From the NCBI GenBank assembly GCA_011055475.1, contig DSDH01000383.1:1-5726 (forward strand): a stretch of 5,726 nucleotides of DNA, given 5' to 3'. Of this stretch, positions 1 through 4,730 are shown one piece after another. The stretch is from Phycisphaerales bacterium (GTDB taxonomy: Bacteria; Planctomycetota; Phycisphaerae; Sedimentisphaerales; Anaerohalosphaeraceae). The notes under the pieces are model-generated. The model saw only the letters and a program-made list of their open reading frames with translations. It was not told the origin of the DNA and made no database searches. The translations under genes were made by a program, and so were the position numbers. How positions within the stretch are numbered: the first letter of the stretch is position 1; each line of letters opens with the position of its first letter.

Positions 1-597
1 CTTATCGTGCTCCCAGCGGGCGGCCCAGAGGATGCGGGCCGGGCCGGGCGAGCGCCCGGTTCGCAGCGGAAAGGGGTCGATGCCGGGCGGATGAACGGCG
101 GTCTTGTCGCGAAGGCGGTCGATCTGGACGAGGGGGCGATAGTCCGGCATACGGCGAAAGAAGGTCGCCAACGCGTCGAGAAAGCTGTCGCGGTGGTAGG
201 CGGAATTGAACCACACGGCCCGCGCCGCCAGGGCCGTGGTGAAGTTGGTCAAGGCATACTGATAATCCCGCTCGCTCTCGAACCGCACCGGGTAGGTGAG
301 CTGGTTTTCATGAAAGTACACCACGGCCGGCAGCGAGGCCACCGGCCCATCGACCAGGCCGCGAAACTCGGCCAGGTTGAGCATGTCCGAACAGAACAGC
401 ACCTCCCATCGCCGCCCGGCCGAGGTCCATCGGGCCGACTCCTCGGCGAAGGTGATCGCCGCGTGCCGCATGCGCCACTTCCACTTGGTGGCCGGCAGGG
501 TCAGCAGGTCCCAGTCGTGTCGGCTGTGCGCCCGCCAGCCATCGACAAAGGCCCGGTGGCTGCCGCCGTAGTAGGGTTCCAGGGCGAGAATCCGCAT
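1..597 (-). CDS. tRNA-queuosine alpha-mannosyltransferase-like glycosyltransferase (GTDC1/QTMAN family), N-terminal part
   Basis: The frame opens at the ATG at 597-595 and runs without a stop to base 1, giving 199 residues; the C-terminal half lies outside the window. Visible family motifs are EPYYGGSH (residues 7-14), TLPATKWKWRMRHAA (33-47), FHENQLTYPV (95-104), ERDYQY (109-114), FNSAYHRDSF (130-139) and WAARWEHDK (191-199). From memory, these line up with human GTDC1, now called QTMAN, which transfers mannose to queuosine-34 of tRNA-Asp using GDP-mannose. The N-terminal DUF3524 region is followed in the family by a GT4-type C-terminal domain; RWEHDK sits at the junction. GGAG at 607-604, six bases before the ATG, supports the start. 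The gene runs co-directionally with the response regulator upstream, but 531 bases separate them, so one operon is unlikely. Family membership is clear; that the bacterial protein mannosylates tRNA is inference. Confidence 0.87.
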   Translation of the reverse strand, partial: MRILALEPYYGGSHRAFVDGWRAHSRHDWDLLTLPATKWKWRMRHAAITFAEESARWTSAGRRWEVLFCSDMLNLAEFRGLVDGPVASLPAVVYFHENQLTYPVRFESERDYQYALTNFTTALAARAVWFNSAYHRDSFLDALATFFRRMPDYRPLVQIDRLRDKTAVHPPGIDPFPLRTGRSPGPARILWAARWEHDK

Positions 598-641
598 GGG
601 CTGCTCCGTCGATGACGTTCAATTCGTGAAACGCCATGATA

Positions 642-685
642 CGAACGACGGGCCCAACCGGCCAGCCCGAATACCGATTCGTTCG
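642..685 (-). repeat. Stem-loop upstream of the QTMAN homologue
   Basis: CGAACGA (642-648) pairs with TCGTTCG (679-685). Directly inside, CGGGC (649-653) pairs with GCCCG (665-669) around an 11-base loop, with a nine-base one-sided bulge (670-678). That gives 12 base pairs in two coaxial segments, ending 45 bases upstream of the QTMAN ATG. No T-run follows on either strand, so it is not an intrinsic terminator. It could be a structured 5' leader element on the minus-strand transcript. Confidence 0.45.
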
Positions 686-761
686 AGCCTCAGCGCGCCG
701 GCAGAATAGACCGCAGGCCCGGCACGGTAACGCATGTGTCTCCCCTTCCGTTCGTACTGCC

Positions 762-802
762 GCCGCAAGGTCGGCTTGGCCTTTCCTGCCGATCCTTGCG
801 GC
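762..802. repeat. Strong 14-bp hairpin in the intergenic region
   Basis: GCCGCAAGG (762-770) is the exact reverse complement of CCTTGCGGC (794-802). The stem continues inward as TCGGC (771-775) with GCCGA (788-792), broken only by a single bulged base at 793, and closes on a 12-base loop. Neither strand has a T-run after the stem, which argues against a simple terminator. On the minus strand the loop reads AGGAAAGGCCAA, and the hairpin ends about 15 bases before the AAGGGGAG ribosome-binding-like sequence at 747-740. A role as an mRNA leader structure is inference. Confidence 0.5.
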
Positions 803-976
803 CCCACCCCAAATCTGCTGCACGTCCCCGGCGGCTACGACATGGTGTTTCAAACAGGCCCTGCACAGTGAATCCACGGCCGGCTTTTCCCATCACCCTC
901 GTGCCCCGGTTACGTTGTCGTCCATATGGGGAATCTTCTTGAGTGTTCATGGGTATTTTTACTGATTCTTATTACG

Positions 977-995
977 GGAATATCCCCTATATTCC
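977..995. promoter_or_regulatory. Perfect interrupted palindrome, candidate operator
   Basis: GGAATAT (977-983) and ATATTCC (989-995) are exact reverse complements separated by five bases (CCCCT). The site sits in an unusually AT-rich patch in otherwise GC-rich DNA. Half-site spacing of about 12 bp centre to centre is compatible with a dimeric helix-turn-helix protein. An overlapping weaker dyad, TA-N-GGGA-N3-TCCC-N-TA, spans 973-989. It lies about 380 bases upstream of the QTMAN homologue and about 130 bases beyond the response regulator stop. Which protein binds it is unknown. Confidence 0.4.
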
Positions 996-1128
996 TATAA
1001 GAGTATCGTGGTTGCTCTCCTGGATGACCCCGCGACTTCTGGATCTTGGCCAGCCAAAACTTGGGCTTTGTCGGTCAGGCCCCCCTGCCTTATGGGAAGT
1101 CCGTTACGCCACCTGACCAGAAAACAGA

Positions 1129-1797
1129 CTATTCGACGGAGGTCAGTCCCACGCGGATGGCGTATTTGGTCAGTTCGGCGACGCTGTCGATGCCGAGCTT
1201 GGCCATGGTCTTACGCCGACGGGCGTCGATGGTCTTGGGGCTCCGGTTGAGCCGCAGGGCGATCTGCCCGACGGTTTTGCCCTCGGCCAGAAGCTGGACG
1301 AGCAGGCGTTCCTGGTCGTCCAAGGAGGAGTCGTCGCCGGGCGCCTCGCCGTTGAGGCAGCAGCGGTAGTTCTCGGCCATGATGCTCCGTGTCTTGGTGC
1401 ACAGATACATCTGCCCCTGGGCGACGGTGCGAACCGCGTCGATGAGCTCGTCGAAGGTGCATTCCTTGGCGAGTATGCCGAGGATTCCGGCCTCCTGGGC
1501 GCGACCGATGACGCCGCCGGTCACCTGGGCGGTCAGACCCAGAACGCGTGTGGTCCCATTCCGGGTGATCCGCCGCGCCGCCTCGATGCCATCCACCTGG
1601 GGCATCATGACGTCCAGAATGGCCACGTCGGGCCGACAGCGCTCCACCAGTTCGAGGGCGGCTCGGCCGGTGGCGGCTTCACCGACGACCTCCATGTCGT
1701 CCCGCCGCTTCAGCAGGGCCTTGAGCCCATCGCGGACAAGACCGTGATCGTCGGCGATGACGATTCGAATCAGGCCGTTCTCAACGCGTGCTTCCAT
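1129..1797 (-). CDS. NarL/FixJ-family response regulator, LuxR-type HTH (orphan)
   Basis: This is a complete 222-residue protein. The receiver domain (about 10-125) shows the acidic pair D16-D17 (ADDHGL), phosphoacceptor D62 (LDVMMPQVDG), the switch threonine T89 (GLTA) and the conserved lysine K111 (LAKE). A linker containing two cysteines is followed by a LuxR-type DNA-binding domain (about 159-220) with LDDQERLLVQLLAEG, the recognition-helix region NRSPKTIDARRRKTMAKLG and VAELTKYAIRVGL. Length and architecture are typical of NarL-type regulators, so it is probably a phosphorylation-controlled transcription factor. I chose the ATG at 1797 because GAGGGA and GGGAG lie just upstream and the receiver starts at once; the in-frame ATG at 1875 overlaps the -10 box of the gene's own promoter. 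No histidine kinase is adjacent, so the partner and signal are unknown. Confidence 0.92.
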   Translation of the reverse strand: MEARVENGLIRIVIADDHGLVRDGLKALLKRRDDMEVVGEAATGRAALELVERCRPDVAILDVMMPQVDGIEAARRITRNGTTRVLGLTAQVTGGVIGRAQEAGILGILAKECTFDELIDAVRTVAQGQMYLCTKTRSIMAENYRCCLNGEAPGDDSSLDDQERLLVQLLAEGKTVGQIALRLNRSPKTIDARRRKTMAKLGIDSVAELTKYAIRVGLTSVE

Positions 1798-1873
1798 CTG
1801 CTCCCGTCCCTCATCCGTGACTGTTGACCCCACACACCGCCCGTGGCGGCGCTTCCTGTAGGGTGAGACCTTC

Positions 1874-1901
1874 ATTATGCCCAGATGGCCAACGCTGTCA
1901 A
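1874..1901 (-). promoter_or_regulatory. Sigma-70-type promoter of the response regulator gene
   Basis: On the minus strand, TTGACA (1901-1896) is a perfect -35 box. It is followed after 16 bases by CATAAT (1879-1874), a five-of-six -10 box. Transcription would start near 1867, leaving a leader of about 70 bases before the ATG at 1797. The placement fixes the translation start, because the only upstream in-frame ATG lies inside the -10 element. Confidence 0.72.
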
Positions 1902-2042
1902 TCGGTGTTGTTGCCCATGTTCTCCGGGGAAATGCCTCGCGCCGTCTCCGGACTAACCCGCATCCCACGATCACGACCGACCGCCGGCAAAGCAAGAGGT
2001 CGGGTTGCTGTCCCACGGCCCCATGGAGGTGAAAACGAATCC

Positions 2043-2071
2043 TTGACGCCGCGGGAAACACCGTGTACTGT
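2043..2071 (+). promoter_or_regulatory. Sigma-70-type promoter of enolase
   Basis: TTGACG (2043-2048) is followed after exactly 17 bases by TACTGT (2066-2071). The start would be near 2078, giving a leader of about 95 bases before the enolase ATG. The -35 box is strong and the -10 box moderate. It faces away from the response regulator promoter, and about 140 bases lie between the two -35 boxes. Confidence 0.58.
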
Positions 2072-2173
2072 TCCGCTCCGGAGTCGGACCAGGGATTGGA
2101 TGGACACAAGGGTTTGACCGGGACGTGCCTCGGCACCTCAGCGGATACCAACGAAAAACTGAAAGGGGAACGC

Positions 2174-3463
2174 ATGTTCACGACGATTGTTGATGTGACG
2201 GCTCGGGAGATTCTGGACTCGCGGGGCAACCCGACGGTGGAAGTCGACGTGATGCTGGAAGACGGCTTATTCGGCCGGGCCGCAGTGCCCAGCGGTGCCA
2301 GCACCGGGGTGCACGAGGCCGTGGAACTCCGCGACACCAAGAAAAAGCGATACCTGGGCAAGGGGGTGCTCCAGGCCGTCAAGAACGTCAACGAGATCAT
2401 CGCCCCGGAGGTGTTGGGCATGGACGCCACCGCCCAGGAGGAGATCGATGCGCTGATGATCGAGCTGGACGGCACCGACAACAAGGGAAAGCTCGGCGCC
2501 AACGCGATTCTGGGTGTGTCGCTGGCCGCCGCCAAGGCCGCCGCGGCCGCCGCGGAGCTGCCCCTGTACCGTTACATCGGCGGTTGCAGCGCCAATATGC
2601 TGCCCGTTCCCATGATGAATATCCTTAACGGAGGAAAGCACGCGGACAACAACGTGGACTTCCAGGAGTTCATGGTCATGCCCGTGGGGGCCGAGAGCTT
2701 CCCGGAGGCGTTGCGGATGGGGGCCGAGGTCTTCCACACGCTCAAGGGCGTGCTCAAGGCCAAGGGATACAATACGGCCGTCGGGGACGAGGGCGGCTTC
2801 GCGCCGTCGCTCAAGACCAACGAGGAGGCCATCGAGGTCATCCTGGAGGCGATCAAGAAGGCCGGCTACAAGGTCGGCAAGCAGATCGCCATCGCGCTGG
2901 ATCCGGCGGCCTCGGAGATGTGGGTCAAGAGCAGCAAGGGATACAAGTTCTTCAAGTCGAAGCCCGACAAGAAGGTCTCCTCGGCCGACATGGTCAAGCA
3001 CTGGGCCGGCTGGGTGGCCAAGTACCCGATCGTGAGCCTGGAGGACGGCCTGGCCGAAGACGACTGGGACGGCTGGAAGGCCCTGACCGACAAGCTCGGT
3101 GACCGGTGCCAGCTCGTCGGCGATGATCTGTTTGTGACCAACACCGAGCGTCTGGCCCGCGGCATCGAGACCGGCTGCGCCAACTCGATCCTCATCAAGG
3201 TCAACCAGATCGGCACGCTCACCGAGACGCTCGAAGCGATCGCCCTGGCCCGGCGCAACGGCTATACGGCCGTCATCAGCCACCGCAGCGGCGAGACCGA
3301 GGACAGCACGATCGCCGATTTGGCGGTGGCCACGGGCGTGGGCCAGATCAAGACCGGCTCGGCCTGCCGGACCGACCGCATCTGCAAGTATAACCAGTTG
3401 CTGCGGATCCATGAGGAACTCGGCAGCGCGGCCCAATACGGCGGCCAGATCTTTCCGTACTAG
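2174..3463 (+). CDS. eno: Enolase (phosphopyruvate hydratase)
   Basis: Enolase interconverts 2-phosphoglycerate and phosphoenolpyruvate in glycolysis and gluconeogenesis, in the cytoplasm. The protein is 429 residues, the usual bacterial length. It shows the N-terminal REILDSRGNPTVEVDV, the mobile loop PSGASTGVHEA (39-49), NGGKHADNNVDFQEFM (152-167), general acid/base E165 and E206 (GDEGGFAP), metal ligands D243 (ALDPAASE), E290 (SLEDGL) and D317/D318 (VGDDLF), catalytic K342 (ILIKVNQIGTLTET), the R371-S372 pair in SHRSGETED, and K393 (GQIKTGS). No key residue is missing. The start is the ATG at 2174, where the family alignment begins, preceded by AGGGG five bases upstream; the frame is open further upstream only by chance. 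The gene has its own promoter at 2043-2071 and is followed at once by a palindromic element and terminator. The last residues (GGQIFPY) abut that element. Confidence 0.98.
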   Translation: MFTTIVDVTAREILDSRGNPTVEVDVMLEDGLFGRAAVPSGASTGVHEAVELRDTKKKRYLGKGVLQAVKNVNEIIAPEVLGMDATAQEEIDALMIELDGTDNKGKLGANAILGVSLAAAKAAAAAAELPLYRYIGGCSANMLPVPMMNILNGGKHADNNVDFQEFMVMPVGAESFPEALRMGAEVFHTLKGVLKAKGYNTAVGDEGGFAPSLKTNEEAIEVILEAIKKAGYKVGKQIAIALDPAASEMWVKSSKGYKFFKSKPDKKVSSADMVKHWAGWVAKYPIVSLEDGLAEDDWDGWKALTDKLGDRCQLVGDDLFVTNTERLARGIETGCANSILIKVNQIGTLTETLEAIALARRNGYTAVISHRSGETEDSTIADLAVATGVGQIKTGSACRTDRICKYNQLLRIHEELGSAAQYGGQIFPY

Positions 3464-3484
3464 CCGCCTGTTGAAAAAGTGTCA

Positions 3485-3503
3485 CCCCGGACTTGATCCG
3501 GGG
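3485..3503. repeat. REP-like hairpin A
   Basis: CCCCGGA (3485-3491) pairs perfectly with TCCGGGG (3497-3503) across the loop CTTGA. This small palindrome is of a kind commonly dispersed between genes in GC-rich bacteria. It is immediately followed by the next hairpin, with no spacer. Confidence 0.6.
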
Positions 3504-3545
3504 TCCACGCTCGACGTGTGGTGTGCTCTGCACGTAAAGCGTGGA
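3504..3545. repeat. Hairpin B (two-segment palindrome)
   Basis: TCCACGCT (3504-3511) is the exact reverse complement of AGCGTGGA (3538-3545). Inside, after a two-by-two mismatch, ACGTG (3514-3518) pairs with CACGT (3531-3535). The 42-base unit starts exactly where hairpin A stops. Confidence 0.6.
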
Positions 3546-3585
3546 TTCCCGCTGGAGTGGAAACACGCCGCAGGCGGGCGGGAAT
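3545..3585. repeat. REP-like hairpin C
   Basis: ATTCCCGC (3545-3552) pairs perfectly with GCGGGAAT (3578-3585) around a 25-base loop. The arms resemble the widespread GGATTCCCGC...GCGGGAATGAC type of intergenic repeat. The right arm overlaps the left arm of the terminator that follows. Confidence 0.55.
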
Positions 3586-3607
3586 GACGAAAAGGGCCCG
3601 TTTTTTT
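3575..3607 (+). terminator. Likely intrinsic terminator of enolase
   Basis: CGGGC (3575-3579) can pair with GCCCG (3596-3600), directly followed by seven T residues (3601-3607). The loop is long (16 bases). An alternative stem, GGGCC (3594-3598) with GGCCC (3608-3612), places the T-run in the loop. The first fold would end the eno transcript about 140 bases past its stop codon. Some read-through into the next gene is possible. Confidence 0.5.
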
Positions 3608-3719
3608 GGCCCGTACATTTTTCAACGGACCGCTAGGCCACCCGATGGGCGCCGTCGGGGGCCGTCACGCACGGTCGGGTGCCCCGATGACTTCGGTTCA
3701 GACCGATAGGGATAGTGAC

Positions 3720-4238
3720 ATGCGGGTGGTAGCCGCGGGACTGCGGTGCGTGTTGTTCTGCATCTTCTTCACCGGCGGCGCCACAGCCATTGTCCTGTCC
3801 GCCCTGGCCGATGAGTTGGCGGTCTATTACGAGCAGCGCGGCATCCCGGCCCGCATCGAGGCCCGCAACGAGCGCATCCGGCGGTTGTGTGCCCAGTACG
3901 AGCAGCAGATCGCCCAGCTCAAGGCCGACCCCTCATTGGCGGCCAAGCTGAAGACCTTCACCTTTCGGGACAGGCCCGATGCCGAGGACACCGCCTTTCC
4001 CCAAGCCTCGGCCGCGGACCTGGCGGCGGCCCGGGAGGCGCTGATGCAGGAGATCGACGGGGAGACCGTTGCGGATCCGGTTCCGACGTGGGTCCGCCGG
4101 TGCAGCGAGACGAAGAACCGCAGAACCTTGTTCGTTGCCGGCATTGGACTGATTCTGATTACCTTCATCTTTTTTGGATCGACACGGCCGGAGACAAGCC
4201 GCAGAAAGTCTCGCGCTAACGAGGGCAAGGACGGCTGA
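3720..4238 (+). CDS. FtsB/DivIC-like coiled-coil membrane protein with two transmembrane segments
   Basis: This 172-residue protein has a hydrophobic segment at about 4-29, a charged helical stretch predicted to form a coiled coil (about 43-71, IEARNERIRRLCAQYEQQIA), a linker, a second hydrophobic helix (136-153, LFVAGIGLILITFIFFG) and a basic tail (156-172). Basic residues at both ends suggest both termini are cytoplasmic and the coiled coil extracytoplasmic. One membrane helix followed at once by a coiled coil and an LKADPSLAAKL-type motif recalls the divisome proteins FtsB/DivIC. The position after eno also fits, since eno-ftsB is a common gene order. FtsB normally has a single membrane helix, so the C-terminal one is odd. 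AGGGA (3708-3712), seven bases before the ATG, decides the start; longer in-frame starts lack a ribosome site. That it is a real gene is fairly sure; the FtsB link is tentative. Confidence 0.7.
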   Translation: MRVVAAGLRCVLFCIFFTGGATAIVLSALADELAVYYEQRGIPARIEARNERIRRLCAQYEQQIAQLKADPSLAAKLKTFTFRDRPDAEDTAFPQASAADLAAAREALMQEIDGETVADPVPTWVRRCSETKNRRTLFVAGIGLILITFIFFGSTRPETSRRKSRANEGKDG

Positions 4239-4241
4239 AGA

Positions 4242-4291
4242 CCGGCCAAGAATCCGAATCGCCTGCGCCCGCAGGCGCCAAGCTACGCCGG
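4242..4291 (+). terminator. Hairpin downstream of the FtsB-like gene, weak terminator candidate
   Basis: CGCCTGC (4260-4266) pairs perfectly with GCAGGCG (4271-4277) around GCCC. An outer helix CCGGC (4242-4246) with GCCGG (4287-4291) can enclose it. The structure starts just after the gene's stop at 4238. The only T-run (4309-4313) lies 18 or more bases away, so efficient intrinsic termination is doubtful. Confidence 0.33.
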
Positions 4292-4316
4292 CCCACCGAC
4301 GAACTGACTTTTTCTG

Positions 4317-4345
4317 TTGTCGCGCGCCGTCCCTGCCGATATAAT
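4317..4345 (+). promoter_or_regulatory. Consensus sigma-70-type promoter of the candidate RNA
   Basis: TTGTCG (4317-4322) is followed after exactly 17 bases by a perfect TATAAT (4340-4345). Initiation would fall at about 4351. No credible protein gene follows on the plus strand; the next landmark is the strong terminator ending at 4602. It is one of the two strongest promoter-like sequences in the window, with the response regulator promoter. Confidence 0.68.
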
Positions 4346-4350
4346 CCGCA

Positions 4351-4602
4351 GCAAGCAAACGCACGGAGAAGTTTTTGTGTGTTTTCCCGGAAAAATCGCT
4401 TGCAGTGACATTTCGGCCCTGCTAGAATGAACCATGCCCTTGGGGGGTTCGTAGTGAACAGCAGGGGTGATGAGGGAGAACAAAAGTAACGGACTCATAG
4501 AGGAAATATATAAGCATAATGCCCTCCTCCTCCTTTTTAGACTAGGTCATCAAGACCTAGGAACCGGAAGCAGCGTCGCTCCTCCTCGACGCTGCTTTTT
4601 TT
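4351..4602 (+). ncRNA. Candidate free-standing structured small RNA, about 250 nt
   Basis: A consensus promoter and an 11-bp stem plus T7 terminator delimit this transcript, and no protein gene fits inside. Helices visible in order: GCAAGC (4351-4356) with GCTTGC (4398-4403), right at the predicted 5' end; CCCTGCT (4417-4423) with AGCAGGG (4460-4466), enclosing GAACC plus CCC (4429-4439) paired with the G-rich GGGGGTTC (4443-4450) and a three-base bulge; CTAGGTC (4542-4548) with GACCTAG (4554-4560), loop ATCAA; then the terminator hairpin. Between them lies a low-GC purine-rich stretch (4470-4520), followed by CCCTCCTCCTCCTTTTT (4522-4538). That motif and the terminator loop CTCCTCCT both resemble the 3' end of 16S rRNA. 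The downstream gene is convergent, so a riboswitch or attenuator role is unlikely. I do not recognise the family; 6S, tmRNA, SRP and RNase P hallmarks were not found. A trans-acting regulator is the best guess. Confidence 0.55.
4568..4602 (+). terminator. Strong intrinsic terminator of the candidate RNA
   Basis: AAGCAGCGTCG (4568-4578) pairs perfectly with CGACGCTGCTT (4587-4597) around the loop CTCCTCCT. Seven T residues (4596-4602) overlap and follow the 3' arm. The minus strand lacks a matching T-run, so it acts for the plus strand only. There is no plus-strand protein gene just upstream, which is the main reason to suspect an RNA gene. Confidence 0.88.
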
Positions 4603-4730
4603 CTGCGCTCACCGGGGTGGGTACATGGCTCCGCCGGGATCGCCTTTGAAAATGCGACGACCCAAGTTGTTTCTGCGTAAAGATGCACCCCATCGAAGGG
4701 CGGGAATGTGCCTGCTGTGTTCCCAGATCC

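Larger units (their letters stand above)
598..1128. other. Intergenic region without a convincing gene (structured leader of the QTMAN homologue)
   Basis: This 531-base stretch lies between the response regulator stop and the QTMAN start, both on the minus strand. I see two strong stem-loops (762-802 and 642-685), an AT-rich patch around 944-1002 holding a perfect interrupted palindrome, and one small minus-strand ORF (735-619, 38 codons) preceded by AAGGGGAG four bases before its ATG. The predicted peptide (begins MRYRAGPAVYS) is arginine-rich and matches nothing I know. No clear -35/-10 pair for the QTMAN gene was found. Other open frames here on both strands run into neighbouring genes or lack a ribosome binding site, and I treat them as noise. 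Confidence 0.6.
3460..3636. repeat. Composite REP/MITE-like palindromic element overlapping the enolase stop codon
   Basis: GTTGAAAAA (3470-3478) is an exact reverse complement of TTTTTCAAC (3618-3626). Skipping one base, TGT (3480-3482) also matches ACA (3615-3617). Outside these arms, CTAGC (3460-3464, containing the enolase TAG) matches GCTAG (3632-3636), and 7 of the 10 bases between the outer end and the core are complementary. Three further hairpins are packed inside, with a terminator. The core palindromes CCCCGGACTTGATCCGGGG and ATTCCCGC...GCGGGAAT resemble dispersed intergenic repeats seen in many bacterial genomes (recalled, not searched). There is no coding capacity and no clear target-site duplication. 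I read it as a non-autonomous repeat element now serving as the 3' end of the eno transcript. Confidence 0.6.

Noticed and set aside
598..760. preQ1 riboswitch ahead of the queuosine-related gene
   Set aside because: No preQ1 aptamer consensus (short pseudoknot with an A-rich tail) is visible; only ordinary hairpins are seen.
308..877. Minus-strand frame starting at a GTG with two CRAC cysteine motifs, suggestive of a zinc ribbon
   Set aside because: No ribosome binding site, it continues deep into the QTMAN gene in another frame, and the cysteine spacing matches no family I know.
1073..1118. GGTCAGG...CCTGACC inverted repeat just after the response regulator stop, as a terminator
   Set aside because: The stem is only 7 bp with a 32-base loop and no T-run follows on the minus strand; it may be chance.
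1129..2535. 468-codon minus-strand frame containing the response regulator
   Set aside because: The part upstream of 1797 runs through two promoters and antisense to enolase, with no domain; it is an open frame by GC bias. The true protein starts at 1797.
2267..3436. 389-codon minus-strand frame opposite enolase
   Set aside because: Composition is a mirror of the eno codons (rich in L, V, D, G, H), there is no recognisable domain, and eno is unambiguous on the other strand.
4351..4602. Assignment of the candidate RNA to 6S RNA, tmRNA, SRP RNA or RNase P
   Set aside because: It lacks the long single-hairpin 6S fold, a tRNA-like end, the SRP GGAAGGAAGCAGC apical motif in a hairpin, and RNase P conserved blocks; scattered short matches (CCGGAAGCAGC, GAGGAAA) are isolated.
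4467..4649. 60-codon plus-strand ORF within and past the candidate RNA
   Set aside because: It would be translated straight through a strong intrinsic terminator, has poor ribosome-site spacing and no recognisable domain.
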